Assembly: GCA_947493165.1 (NCBI GenBank)
Contig: CANLPY010000001.1
Span: 868,001-932,000, forward strand
Direction: 5' to 3'
Length of the DNA stretch: 64,000 nucleotides
Origin: an uncultured Erythrobacter sp.
Lineage (GTDB): Bacteria > Pseudomonadota > Alphaproteobacteria > Sphingomonadales > Sphingomonadaceae
Of the stretch, positions 55,986 to 64,000 are shown piece after piece; within the stretch, counting starts at the first letter, position 1, and every line of letters begins with the position of its first letter. A program made the position numbers and the translations under genes. Under the pieces are notes generated by a model. The model saw only the letters and a list, made by a program, of their open reading frames with translations, ran no database searches and had not been told where the DNA came from.

Positions 55986-56121
55986 ACATATACCTTGCGG
56001 GAAATAGAGTGCGCCCTTGCGGGCTCCCCATGCCGAGAGGCGCCCCAATGGCGAAGCCACGCTTGCCTGTCAATGGGCCTGCTGGCAGGGGAGCAAACAA
56101 AGCGAGCAAACAGGAGCCAAA

Positions 56122-56910
56122 ATGGCTGGTAAAGAACGTAAAAAAGCCCTGCGTGGACGCGCCGGTCGGATGAAGGGTGGCCGTGGGTCTGGCAAAGCGG
56201 GCGCAGGGAATACGCGTCTTTGGGGGAGGCATCCGGTTGAAGCAGCTCTCAAGAACCCTGAGCGCAAACACCGCAAGCTGTGGGCGACACGTGAGGGGAT
56301 TGAAACGCTCGACGGCGAATTGCCGTCAGATTTCCCCTTGGAATACGCCGAAGTAACCGACCTTGCGAGGCTAGTCGCCAAGGATGCGCCGCACCAAGGC
56401 TTGGTGCTCGAATGCGAAGCGCTTGAAACAGTGTTTCTTGACGAAGTTGCAACCGGCGATGCGGCGCGGCCTATCGTTGTACTTGATCAAGTCACAGACC
56501 CGCATAATGTAGGCGCGATTCTTCGATCGGCTGCTGCATTTGGTGCAGCGGCAGTGGTCACGCAAGATCGCCACGCTCCGCCCGAATCTGGCGTGCTTGC
56601 GAAATCAGCCTCTGGCGCTTTGGAGACAGTGCCGTGGGTTCGTGTGGTCAATCTGGCTCGTGCGCTCGATGAATTGGCAGAGGCAGGTTATTGGCGGATT
56701 GGGCTAGCAGGTGAAGCTCACACAATATTGGCTGACGCCTTGCCAACAGGACCTGTCGCGCTGGTACTGGGCGCAGAAGGCGAAGGCATGCGCCACAATA
56801 TCGCCGGGCATTGTGACGCGCTTGCACGGCTGCCGATCAGTTCTGCGATTGAAAGCCTCAACGTTTCAAACGCAGCGGCGATTGCGCTATACGCTGCGGG
56901 CACACGCTAA
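56122..56910 (+). CDS. rlmB: 23S rRNA/tRNA 2'-O-methyltransferase (TrmH/RlmB family)
   Basis: 262-residue SPOUT methyltransferase. An N-terminal substrate-binding domain (TRLWGRHPVEAALKNPERKHRKLWAT) precedes the knotted domain with DQVTDPHNVGAILRSAAAFGA (motif 1), LGAEGEGMR (motif 2) and LPISSAIESLNVSNAAAIALY (motif 3). The start at 56122 is supported by GGAG 6 bases upstream. A basic, Gly/Arg-rich N-terminal tail is extra. RlmB (Gm2251 of 23S rRNA) is the best guess; other SpoU members remain possible. Confidence 0.85.
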   Translation: MAGKERKKALRGRAGRMKGGRGSGKAGAGNTRLWGRHPVEAALKNPERKHRKLWATREGIETLDGELPSDFPLEYAEVTDLARLVAKDAPHQGLVLECEALETVFLDEVATGDAARPIVVLDQVTDPHNVGAILRSAAAFGAAAVVTQDRHAPPESGVLAKSASGALETVPWVRVVNLARALDELAEAGYWRIGLAGEAHTILADALPTGPVALVLGAEGEGMRHNIAGHCDALARLPISSAIESLNVSNAAAIALYAAGTR

Positions 56911-56933
56911 CGTTTAGCAACAGGGACACTCAT

Positions 56934-57815
56934 ATGACCGTTCAATCACCAATCCGTTTGAAAGCGGCCGCGACACTCGCTGCGCTCTCATTACTGCTCA
57001 GCGCATGCTTCGTGACCCCCGGTAAATTCACGTCCCAGTTGCAGTTGACCGGCGAAGACACTTTCAGCTTCACGTATGACGGTGAGATCTTCTTCCTTGG
57101 AATGGCCAGCCTGGCTGAAATGGGCGCTGCAGCAAACGAATTTGTCCCGACAGAATGCTATGATGACGACACATACGAGGAGCGCGATTGCACCTCGGCA
57201 GAATTGGCTGACCAACGATCAGAATGGGATGCGGGGGCTGAAGCGAGAGCAGCAAAAGCGAAAGAGGAAGCAGAACAATTCTCAGCCATGATGGGCGGTA
57301 TAGATCCGACCGACCCTGAGGCCGCTGAGGAATTGCGTCAATTACTTCTACGCCACAAAGGTTGGGAACGCGTTGAAGACAAGGGGGAAGGCGTTTTCGA
57401 TGTCTCCTATTCAATCTCCGGCACGCTCTCGCACGACTTTCAGTTCCCCGTACTTGAAGGCATTCCGATGACGAACCCATTTGTCGAAATGGTGTTGCGT
57501 GATGGTAATGTTGTGCGGATCAATGCACCTGGATTTGCCGCTCAGAACGAAAATAACCCGTTGGGAGGCATAATGGGCAGCATGTTTGGCATGGGCGCAA
57601 TGGCAGGAATGTCAGGCGCAGAGGTTGGGGCTGGTGAGAGCATTCCCGATCTACCAGTGATCGAGGGGACGTTTTCAATTGTCACAGATGGTGCGATCCT
57701 CGCTAACAATACTGACGAAGGCCCTAACGCATCATCCGGTGGCCAAACACTGACTTGGAGCATTTCGCCGCGCACAAAAAGCGCACCGACCGCCCTCATA
57801 AACGTATCGCGTTAG
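56934..57815 (+). CDS. lipoprotein, unknown function
   Basis: 293 residues. The signal peptide ends in LLSAC (Cys25), giving a lipoprotein. A beta-rich N-terminal half includes a charged coiled-coil-like insert (EWDAGAEARAAKAKEEAEQF, about 100-120). A Gly/Met-rich stretch around residue 215 (GIMGSMFGMGAMAG) precedes the C-terminal segment FSIVTDGAILANNTDEGP. No family recognised. Follows rlmB by 24 bp on the same strand. Confidence 0.75.
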   Translation: MTVQSPIRLKAAATLAALSLLLSACFVTPGKFTSQLQLTGEDTFSFTYDGEIFFLGMASLAEMGAAANEFVPTECYDDDTYEERDCTSAELADQRSEWDAGAEARAAKAKEEAEQFSAMMGGIDPTDPEAAEELRQLLLRHKGWERVEDKGEGVFDVSYSISGTLSHDFQFPVLEGIPMTNPFVEMVLRDGNVVRINAPGFAAQNENNPLGGIMGSMFGMGAMAGMSGAEVGAGESIPDLPVIEGTFSIVTDGAILANNTDEGPNASSGGQTLTWSISPRTKSAPTALINVSR

Positions 57816-57873
57816 CTGAAAAAGGCGGAACTGGGGCACCACGCCTTCTGGGCCGCATCGTAAAAACTCATAG

Positions 57874-57902
57874 AAAAACCCCGCTGGATCACTCCGGCGA
57901 GG
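57874..57902 (-). terminator. intrinsic terminator of hup
   Basis: On the minus strand CCTCGCCGG, a six-base loop and CCAGCGGGG form a nine-position stem (one mismatch, one G-U) followed by five Ts. It lies 47 bp downstream of the HU gene stop. Confidence 0.82.
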
Positions 57903-57948
57903 CTTCTCTTATCAGCGGCGCGAGGCGGAACGCCAGCTCAATAGCGTC

Positions 57949-58221
57949 TTAGTTGACGGCGTCTTTTAGGCCCTTGCCCGCTTTAAACTTGGGTTGGATC
58001 GACGCAGGTATGTTCATTGGTTCGCCAGTGCGCGGATTGCGGCCGGTCGAAGCCTTCCGCTTAGCAACAGAAAAAGTACCAAAACCGATCAGTCTAACTT
58101 CATCGCCTTTCGAAAGCGATTTAGTGATTGCATCGAACACGCTCTCCACGGCAGTCGAAGCATCACTTTTAGAAAGGCCGCTTGTTTCGGCCACTGCACT
58201 GATCAGATCGTTCTTGTTCAT
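57949..58221 (-). CDS. hup: HU family DNA-binding protein
   Basis: 90-residue nucleoid protein. It contains the beta-arm signature GFGTFSVAKRKASTGRNPRTGEPMNIPAS and the dimer helices SKSDASTAVESVFDAITK. HU rather than IHF by length and the RKASTGRNP arm. Downstream of lon on the same strand, with a 223-bp gap that would hold its promoter. Confidence 0.94.
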   Translation of the reverse strand: MNKNDLISAVAETSGLSKSDASTAVESVFDAITKSLSKGDEVRLIGFGTFSVAKRKASTGRNPRTGEPMNIPASIQPKFKAGKGLKDAVN

Positions 58222-58444
58222 TCTGGGAACCCCCTCATTCGATTTCGTAATCTACGTTTCGGTGAATCGCCTCTCCGAAAGGGCGCAAAAGAAACGCTTT
58301 TGCGAAGTCTGTCAAAGGCAAATCGCCCAGAAAAGCGCCATTTTTGGACAAATCTTTGCCATTTACGACGAATTGATCGCTAGGCTTGCCGATGCTGCAG
58401 CGCAACATTGCAAATTGTGTCGCATTTATACAATTTTGATCACA

Positions 58445-60832
58445 CTAGTGCGCAGTGGCTGCTCCGGGCGCTGACGGACTTGGTTGACTGGCTAGGTCAT
58501 CCGCCTCAGTCCATTCAATCGGCTCTGGAGTTTCGACCAGTGCCTGTTCAAGAACTTGATCTACATGCGCGACAGGAATAATTTCCAAGCCTTCTTTCAC
58601 ATTATCAGGGATTTCGACCAAATCTTTTACGTTGTCTTCTGGAATGAGCACGGTTTTGATCCCGCCACGCAGCGCCGCCAGCAGCTTTTCTTTCAAGCCA
58701 CCAATGGGAAGCACACGACCGCGTAAAGTGACCTCGCCGGTCATTGCAATGTCAGGACGCACAGCCACTCCCGACATGGTAGACACGATCGATGTGACCA
58801 TCCCAACACCTGCGCTTGGGCCGTCTTTCGGAACGGCGCCTTCAGGAAGGTGGATGTGAATGTTCTTGCGTTGGAAAATCGAAGGCTTGATCCCGTATGC
58901 GGGCGCACGCGCTTTTACGAAACTGAAAGCAGCCGCAACCGATTCGTTCATCACTTCGCCCAGCTTACCGGTCGTCTTGACCTCACCCTTGCCTGGCGTT
59001 GTGACGCTCTCGATTGTCAGCAGTTCACCGCCAACTGACGTCCATGCAAGACCGGTTACCGCACCAACTTGCGCTTCATCTTCGGACATGCCGTGCTTAA
59101 ATTTGCGCACTCCGGCAAAGTCACCAAGGTTCTCAGGCGTGATCGTGACCGACGTCTCGTCTTTCTCAAGAATTTTGCGCAGGCTCTTGCGAGCCAAACG
59201 CGCAATCTCGCGCTCAAGAGTACGAACCCCCGCTTCGCGAGTGTAATACCGCACCAGATCGCGCAAGCCCGCCTCGGTCAGTTCAAATTCGCCCTCTTTC
59301 AGGCCATGCGCCTCAACTTGTTTCGCGATCAGGTGACGCTGAGCAATCTCAACCTTCTCATCCTCAGTGTATCCCTCAAGCCGGATGATCTCCATTCGAT
59401 CTAGCAGAGGCTGCGGCAGATTGAGCGAGTTCGCGGTTGTCACGAACATGATGTCACTTAGGTCGAGATCAAGCTCAAGGTAGTGATCCTGGAACTTGTT
59501 GTTTTGCTCTGGGTCCAACACTTCAAGCAAGGCGCTCGCCGGATCACCGCGGAAATCCTGTCCCAGCTTGTCGATCTCATCGAGCAGGAACAGCGGATTG
59601 CTGGTCCCTGCCTTCTTCAGATTGTTGACGATTTTACCCGGCATAGAGCCAATGTAGGTGCGACGATGACCGCGGATTTCTGCTTCATCACGCACTCCGC
59701 CCAGCGATTGGCGCACAAACTCACGCCCTGTTGCTTTAGCAATAGATTTGCCGAGCGAGGTCTTCCCGACGCCGGGCGGGCCAACAAGGCAGAGGATCGG
59801 ACCTTTGAGTTTGTTGGTGCGTGCCTGAACAGCAAGATATTCGATGATCCGGTCTTTGACCTTCTCAAGTCCGTAATGATCGGCATCGAGCACTTCCTGC
59901 GCTTTGCCGATGCTCTTCTTTAGTTTCGATTTCTTGCCCCAAGGCAGACCCAGCAGCACATCAAGATAATTACGGATGACGGTCGCTTCCGCGCTCATAG
60001 GCTGCATCGCCTTGAGCTTCTTCATCTCCGCTGAGGCTTTAGTCTTCGCTTCCTTAGAGAGTTTCGTCTTCTCAATCTTCTCGGTCAATTCAGCAATTTC
60101 ATCGCCGTCTTCGCCGTCGCTACCGCCCAGCTCGCTCTGGATCGCCTTCAATTGCTCGTTGAGATAATACTCGCGCTGGGTCTTTTCCATCTGACGCTTC
60201 ACGCGGCCGCGTATCTTGCGTTCCACCTGCAGGACGGACAACTCACCTTCCATGAAGGACATGACCAGTTCCAGCCGTTTCAGCGGATTCGCCTCAGTCA
60301 GCAAAGCTTGCTTGTCAGCAACCTTGGCGTTGACTGCCGCGGCGATCGTATCAGCCAGCTCGCCCGCGTCATCGACCTCAGACAGGTCAATTTCGGAATC
60401 ATCGCCGAGTTTCTTGTTCAGCTTGGCATATTCTCCAAACTGATCAGTCACCTGCCGCATCAGCGCCGTCACTTCACTGCCGCTGACCGTTTCAGGCTCT
60501 TCCAGCGCAACACTGGCAAGAACATAGTCGCCTTCCAACCGTGACGTTTCCATCTTGGCGCGGTGCGAGCCCTCCACCAAAACGCGCACGGTACCGTCGG
60601 GTAATTTCAAAAGCTGCAGAACCTGAGCAACTACGCCGACGTCATACAGATCATCTGCGTCTGGATCATCGCAGGCGGGATCAAGCTGTGCGAGCAGGAA
60701 GATGTCTTTACTCGCTTCCATTGCCGCCTCAAGAGCCGCGACCGATTTGTCACGTCCAACAAAAAGCGGAACCACCATGCCGGGAAATACGACGATATCG
60801 CGCAGGGGAAGAAGGGGAAAATGCTGTGTCAT
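58445..60832 (-). CDS. lon: ATP-dependent protease Lon
   Basis: 795-residue AAA+ protease. N-terminal LON domain (LPLLPLRDIVVFPGMVVPLFVGR), Walker A GPPGVGKTS, Walker B LFLLDEIDK, and a C-terminal peptidase with the Ser of PKDGPSAGVGM and the Lys of GGLKEKLLAA forming the catalytic dyad. Length and order are standard. Degrades misfolded and regulatory proteins. Confidence 0.96.
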   Translation of the reverse strand: MTQHFPLLPLRDIVVFPGMVVPLFVGRDKSVAALEAAMEASKDIFLLAQLDPACDDPDADDLYDVGVVAQVLQLLKLPDGTVRVLVEGSHRAKMETSRLEGDYVLASVALEEPETVSGSEVTALMRQVTDQFGEYAKLNKKLGDDSEIDLSEVDDAGELADTIAAAVNAKVADKQALLTEANPLKRLELVMSFMEGELSVLQVERKIRGRVKRQMEKTQREYYLNEQLKAIQSELGGSDGEDGDEIAELTEKIEKTKLSKEAKTKASAEMKKLKAMQPMSAEATVIRNYLDVLLGLPWGKKSKLKKSIGKAQEVLDADHYGLEKVKDRIIEYLAVQARTNKLKGPILCLVGPPGVGKTSLGKSIAKATGREFVRQSLGGVRDEAEIRGHRRTYIGSMPGKIVNNLKKAGTSNPLFLLDEIDKLGQDFRGDPASALLEVLDPEQNNKFQDHYLELDLDLSDIMFVTTANSLNLPQPLLDRMEIIRLEGYTEDEKVEIAQRHLIAKQVEAHGLKEGEFELTEAGLRDLVRYYTREAGVRTLEREIARLARKSLRKILEKDETSVTITPENLGDFAGVRKFKHGMSEDEAQVGAVTGLAWTSVGGELLTIESVTTPGKGEVKTTGKLGEVMNESVAAAFSFVKARAPAYGIKPSIFQRKNIHIHLPEGAVPKDGPSAGVGMVTSIVSTMSGVAVRPDIAMTGEVTLRGRVLPIGGLKEKLLAALRGGIKTVLIPEDNVKDLVEIPDNVKEGLEIIPVAHVDQVLEQALVETPEPIEWTEADDLASQPSPSAPGAATAH

Positions 60833-60923
60833 TTAATACATCCGAGGCCGCCATTTGGACGCGCCGTTTCGTCAAATATGGGTAGCGCTCGCGCGGCTCG
60901 CAATGGCTCTGCAGGGAAAGCTG

Positions 60924-60962
60924 GAAAAAGGGGTTAGCAGGATTCTCTGTTCGCCCTAACCC
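60924..60962 (-). terminator. terminator of the dnaX-ybaB unit
   Basis: GGGTTAG and CTAACCC pair across an 18-base loop, with an inner CAG/CTG. On the minus strand the stem is followed by a T-run (AAAAAG on the plus strand at 60925-60930). The ybaB stop codon lies within the stem. Confidence 0.55.
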
Positions 60963-61297
60963 ATTCCCGGCAGGTTGAATCCTGGCGGCAAGCCCATGCC
61001 GCCCTGCATGTTCTTCATTTCTTCGGCGGAAACACGGTCAGCCTTGTCGCGCGCATCGTTGAATGCGGCGGTCACGAGGTCTTCGACCATATGCTTTTCT
61101 TCTGGCTTCATCAGGCTATCGTCGATCTCAACCTTAAGGATCCGCCCCTTAGCCGTCGCCTTAACCTTCACCAGCCCGCCGCCAGCCTGCCCCTCGACCT
61201 CCATCGCGTCGAGCTTGACCTGCATGTCGTTCATTTGTGTTTGGATTGTCTCTGCAGCCTTTTGAGCGGCCTGCATCATTTCTTCCATCGATTTCAT
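60956..61297 (-). CDS. ybaB: nucleoid-associated protein YbaB/EbfC
   Basis: 113-residue dimeric DNA-binding protein (MKSMEEMMQAAQKAAETIQTQMNDMQ..., then GRILKVEIDDSLMKPEEKHMVEDLVTAAFNDA). The start at 61297 has GGAG at good spacing and lies 13 bp after dnaX; the longer frame overlaps dnaX. ybaB after dnaX is a widely conserved pair. Confidence 0.92.
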   Translation of the reverse strand: MKSMEEMMQAAQKAAETIQTQMNDMQVKLDAMEVEGQAGGGLVKVKATAKGRILKVEIDDSLMKPEEKHMVEDLVTAAFNDARDKADRVSAEEMKNMQGGMGLPPGFNLPGMG

Positions 61298-61310
61298 CGC
61301 GAATGCTCCG

Positions 61311-63182
61311 TCAATTCCATTTGTCACCCGATGCGCGAGCGACCTTATCATCGTTCTCAATCAGTTCAGCATCAGGAAATGCTTCAAATGTGGCCTTGAC
61401 CAATGGGTCTGACAAGATGCGCTCTCGCGTCTTTCCTGCTTCTGCCTCCATTTTCTCACGGATCGTCGGTTGAGCATCGCCTGCACCCTTTTCGACTTGC
61501 CAGCGTCGTTGCTTGATCTGGAACAAAGCATCGCGGATTTCAGGGCCCGGATCATCGGGGAAATCATCGGCCTGCTGATAGATCAAGCGATCAGGGGCAA
61601 GCTCAATCACTCGAACTCGGCTGCGCATAATCTCTGCAACGTGCATTTTTCCAGCACGATCAACCTCATCGACGAGTGCTGCCCAATCGAGTGCATCACT
61701 GACAACCGGAGTAGTCTGCTGCGCCGCTGTGCCACTATGGTCTCCAGCAGCGGCTTGGTCAGGCGCTCCGCCAGATTTCGCCATTTCCTCGATACGTTTC
61801 GCCAACTTACCCGGATCAGGCATATCGGCGGCGTGCATCACACGCAGTAAAGCCATTTGGAGTGAGACGAGTGGGTCCGGCGCTTGGCGCACTTCATCGT
61901 GCCCCTTAAGCAGCAATTGCCAAAGGCGGTGCAACTGCCCGGCACTGAGTTCGGTCGCAAATTTCGCGAGAGCCGCGCGTTCTTCCTCGGTTGGTGCATC
62001 CGGCTCTGCCCCAGACACTTGCGAGACAGTGATTCGGTGCGTCAGGTCCATCATGGCGCGCATCAAAGCGAGCGGCTCTACGCCCAGCGCATATTGCTCA
62101 TCAATGCCAGAGAGCAGCGCCGGCGCATCACCGCTCAGCAACGTCTCAAGCAAGCGCCGCTGTGCGCTTTTATCTGCTAGGCCGAGCATATCGCGAACAC
62201 GCTCACCCGTTACTTTACCGCCGCCTTCTAGATCTGCGTGGGCAATCGCTTGATCGAGGATCGACAGGCCATCACGAACAGAACCTTCGGCAGCTCCTGC
62301 GATAATGCTGAGCGCTTCCGCCTCTGCTTCAACACCTTCATTCCGGCACACATTGCCAAAGTGACCCGCCAGCATTTCAGCAGGAATACGCCTTAGGTCA
62401 AAACGTTGAGTGCGACTGAGTACAGTTACTGGCAGCTTCTCAACTTCAGTCGTCGCGAAAAGGAATTTCACATGCGCAGGCGGCTCCTCAAGCGTCTTCA
62501 GCAATGCGTTGAATGCATTGCGTGAGAGCATGTGCACCTCATCGATAATGTAGATCTTGTAGCGGGCCGAGACAGCCGCATAGCGCACTGCCTCAATAAT
62601 CTCCCGGACATCATCGACGCCTGTGTGAGATGCTGCATCCATCTCAATAACGTCAATATGCTGGCCTTGAGCAATGGCCGTGCATGGCTCGCACTGGCCG
62701 CATGGATTGATGGTTGGCCCGCCTTCCCCGTCGGGACCGATGCAGTTCAGAGCCTTAGCGATAAGGCGCGCGGTCGAGGTTTTTCCGACCCCGCGCACTC
62801 CGGTCATCAGGAATGCGTGTGCCAGCCGGTCCCGCTCAATCGCATTGCCGAGCGTGCGCACCATTGGCTCTTGCCCGATAAGTTCAGAGAACGTTTGTGG
62901 GCGGTATTTGCGCGCGAGCACGCGGTACGGTTGGTTTGTTTCTTGTGGCGATCCACTCGCTGGCACAGCAGAAGCAGGAGCGGTCGTTTCTGCTGGTACC
63001 TCAACTGCTGCCTCAGGCTTCGGAGTTTGTTCCGCCTGCGGTGTGTCTGGCGCAGCAGGTTCCGGGGCACCAAACATCGAATCTTGCCCAGCAGCCTCCA
63101 ACTCAGCTGCACTCGGCTTATTTTCTTCTTGATCCCCTCCACCCCAAGGCGGCGAATCCATATTTTCCGGTGAATCACCCAT
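61311..63182 (-). CDS. dnaX: DNA polymerase III subunit tau/gamma
   Basis: 623-residue clamp-loader ATPase. Walker A is GVRGVGKTSTARLI, and the zinc module uses Cys of CIGPDGE and CGQCEPC. DEVHMLS (Walker B) and the sensor region LSRTQRFDLRRI follow. An unusual N-terminal extension of about 90 residues rich in Pro/Glu/Ala precedes the core VLARKYRPQTFSELIGQEPMV. The ATG at 63182 is preferred to a TTG two codons earlier. A gamma form by frameshift or termination was not detectable. Confidence 0.94.
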   Translation of the reverse strand: MGDSPENMDSPPWGGGDQEENKPSAAELEAAGQDSMFGAPEPAAPDTPQAEQTPKPEAAVEVPAETTAPASAVPASGSPQETNQPYRVLARKYRPQTFSELIGQEPMVRTLGNAIERDRLAHAFLMTGVRGVGKTSTARLIAKALNCIGPDGEGGPTINPCGQCEPCTAIAQGQHIDVIEMDAASHTGVDDVREIIEAVRYAAVSARYKIYIIDEVHMLSRNAFNALLKTLEEPPAHVKFLFATTEVEKLPVTVLSRTQRFDLRRIPAEMLAGHFGNVCRNEGVEAEAEALSIIAGAAEGSVRDGLSILDQAIAHADLEGGGKVTGERVRDMLGLADKSAQRRLLETLLSGDAPALLSGIDEQYALGVEPLALMRAMMDLTHRITVSQVSGAEPDAPTEEERAALAKFATELSAGQLHRLWQLLLKGHDEVRQAPDPLVSLQMALLRVMHAADMPDPGKLAKRIEEMAKSGGAPDQAAAGDHSGTAAQQTTPVVSDALDWAALVDEVDRAGKMHVAEIMRSRVRVIELAPDRLIYQQADDFPDDPGPEIRDALFQIKQRRWQVEKGAGDAQPTIREKMEAEAGKTRERILSDPLVKATFEAFPDAELIENDDKVARASGDKWN

Positions 63183-63246
63183 CCACAATTAGCTACGCGC
63201 TTGCGGAGCGTTTGTCATGGCGATGTTCGCATGACATGTTGGAAAA

Positions 63247-63336
63247 AGGAGCCGAGCGACCCGCCGCAATTCACCTGGGCTGCTTCCTTCCGGACCTGAC
63301 CCGGTGAGCGAACGCAAACGTCCACCCGACTCCCGG
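63247..63336 (-). ncRNA. ffs: signal recognition particle 4.5S RNA
   Basis: Minus strand contains GTCAGGTCCGGAAGGAAGC, the universally conserved SRP RNA apical region with its GGAAGG/AGC symmetric loop. Pairing arms extend outward (CTCACCGG...CCAGGTGA; outer GGGAGTCGGG...CTCGGCTCC). The 3' end runs into five Ts (plus-strand AAAAAGG at 63243-63249), forming a terminator. Partner of FtsY at 25633. Lies just upstream of dnaX. Confidence 0.93.
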
Positions 63337-63341
63337 ATGCG

Positions 63342-63370
63342 CATATGGCGGTGCAGTGCTGAAAAATCAA
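63342..63370 (-). promoter_or_regulatory. sigma-70-type promoter of ffs
   Basis: On the minus strand TTGATT (63365-63370), a 17-base spacer and CATATG (63342-63347) form a -35/-10 pair. The predicted start falls about 7 bases on, near 63335, where the SRP RNA stem begins. This agreement supports both calls. Confidence 0.7.
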
Positions 63371-63649
63371 TTACCGAAAATTATCGGCGTATGCCTGCAG
63401 TTTGAGGCCTTTGGCAGGCGTCGCATGGACGCGTGCGGCAATGCCGTACTTTTCGGCGTAATTTTTCGCGGCCTGTTTGTCTGGAAAAGTCAAACGGACC
63501 TGAGATTGCGTGTCGCCGCTACCGCTCCAACCCATCAATGGGTCTGGCCGCAATGCCTCGGCCCGCTCGAATTCAAGCACCCAAGTGTCAGTCTTTGCTT
63601 TGCCCGATTGCATAGCGCTTTTAGGAGTTTGAAAAATACGTGCGGTCAT
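63371..63649 (-). CDS. NADH dehydrogenase accessory subunit, NDUFS4 (ETC complex I) family
   Basis: 92-residue protein of the ETC_C1_NDUFS4 family (MTARIFQTPKSAMQSGKAKTD, WVLEFE, PLMGWSGSGDTQSQVRLTFPDKQAAKNYAEKYG). This complex I accessory subunit is shared by alphaproteobacteria and mitochondria, which supports the taxonomic call. It lies between hrpB and ffs on the same strand. Confidence 0.93.
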   Translation of the reverse strand: MTARIFQTPKSAMQSGKAKTDTWVLEFERAEALRPDPLMGWSGSGDTQSQVRLTFPDKQAAKNYAEKYGIAARVHATPAKGLKLQAYADNFR

Positions 63650-63667
63650 AGTGTGCGTCCCAATAAG

Positions 63668-64000
63668 TCACCCACCTGATTTTGAAAAGGCGTTCTTGGT
63701 CTTCAGGCTCGGTTTTTCTGTCCACGGTTGGTCGGGCCATCTGTGTTTTGGGTAACGCCCCTTCATTTCCTTTGCGACATCGGCCCAGCTCCCGCGCCAA
63801 AATCCAGGTAAATCTCGAGTCGATTGGATTGGACGCCCAGCTGGACTGGTAAGCTTAAGGAGTAAGGGTGTTGCACCGATCATCGGATGGATGTCCAATC
63901 CGAATAAAGCTTGCACTCGCACATCAACACTTGGTGCATCGTCGCTAGCGTAATCAATTTGATGGCGCGTCTGGGCTGGTGAAGTGAAATGCGTCGGAGC
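63668..64000 (-). CDS. hrpB: ATP-dependent helicase HrpB, C-terminal part (cut by window edge)
   Basis: Partial gene: the last 110 codons of a minus-strand frame open to the right edge. The reading APTHFTSPAQTRHQIDYASD, then VRVQALFGLDIHPMIGATPLLLKL, LTSPAGRPIQSTRDLPGFWRGSW and GRYPKHRWPDQPW is the characteristic HrpB C-terminus. A start inside the visible part would be an artefact. The N-terminal DEAH helicase domains lie outside this window. Confidence 0.88.
   Translation of the reverse strand, partial: APTHFTSPAQTRHQIDYASDDAPSVDVRVQALFGLDIHPMIGATPLLLKLTSPAGRPIQSTRDLPGFWRGSWADVAKEMKGRYPKHRWPDQPWTEKPSLKTKNAFSKSGG

Overview
The window looks like chromosomal housekeeping DNA from an alphaproteobacterium, most likely a sphingomonad of the Erythrobacteraceae type. 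Four things point there: an NDUFS4-type complex I accessory subunit next to ffs-dnaX; a GAAC-N7-GAAC (GTTC-N7-GTTC) SOS-box pair; a TTAA-N7-TTAAC CtrA-type site; and a bamA-skp-fabZ cluster from which lpxD/lpxA/lpxB are missing, as expected for bacteria that replace lipid A with glycosphingolipids. The taxonomic call is inference; no database search was possible. I see no insertion sequence, integrase, prophage or CRISPR array.

Layout. 1-5.5 kb: a membrane-type GMC dehydrogenase with its Tat-exported small subunit, then two convergent lipoprotein sulfatases. 5.8-11.7 kb: tRNA-Met, the acpP-fabF-mltG-2H-phosphoesterase operon, a Tat-lipoprotein with TraB/TIKI-like motifs, a zinc deacetylase and a DUF2383 protein. 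11.7-27.4 kb: aspS diverging from rnd-oxyR, pgsA, an LplT-like transporter, an IlvB-like TPP enzyme, an SDR, an EVE protein, a GGDEF-EAL protein, and the dapF-mtaB-ftsY-yciB operon. 27.5-35.8 kb: kup, the overlapping cytochrome c maturation operon ccmCDEFGHI, and a leucine/glutamate-type dehydrogenase.

35.8-49.7 kb: tRNA-His, a 2OG oxygenase, rpmE, and the envelope/translation cluster rpsB-tsf / pyrH-frr-uppS-cdsA-dxr-rseP-bamA-skp-fabZ, interrupted by one oppositely oriented metallophosphoesterase gene. 49.8-56 kb: an SOS-box-controlled small membrane protein, psd-pssA, a PAP2-family (Aur1-like) enzyme, a long KAS III, a trimeric autotransporter adhesin and tRNA-Tyr. 56-64 kb: rlmB, a lipoprotein, HU, lon, then ybaB-dnaX-ffs, the complex I subunit and the 3' part of hrpB, which runs off the right edge.

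The most interesting signal is at 49.85-50.23 kb: two tandem LexA-type boxes (12 of 15 bases identical) upstream of an uncharacterised 90-residue single-pass membrane protein. This is the arrangement expected of an SOS-induced small membrane protein such as the Caulobacter division inhibitors SidA and DidA. Other leads are a CtrA-type box in the 18.6 kb divergent region, a complete EF-hand loop in the Skp-like chaperone, a calcium-loop/cysteine cap on the autotransporter, and structured leaders ahead of rpsB, rpmE and fabF.
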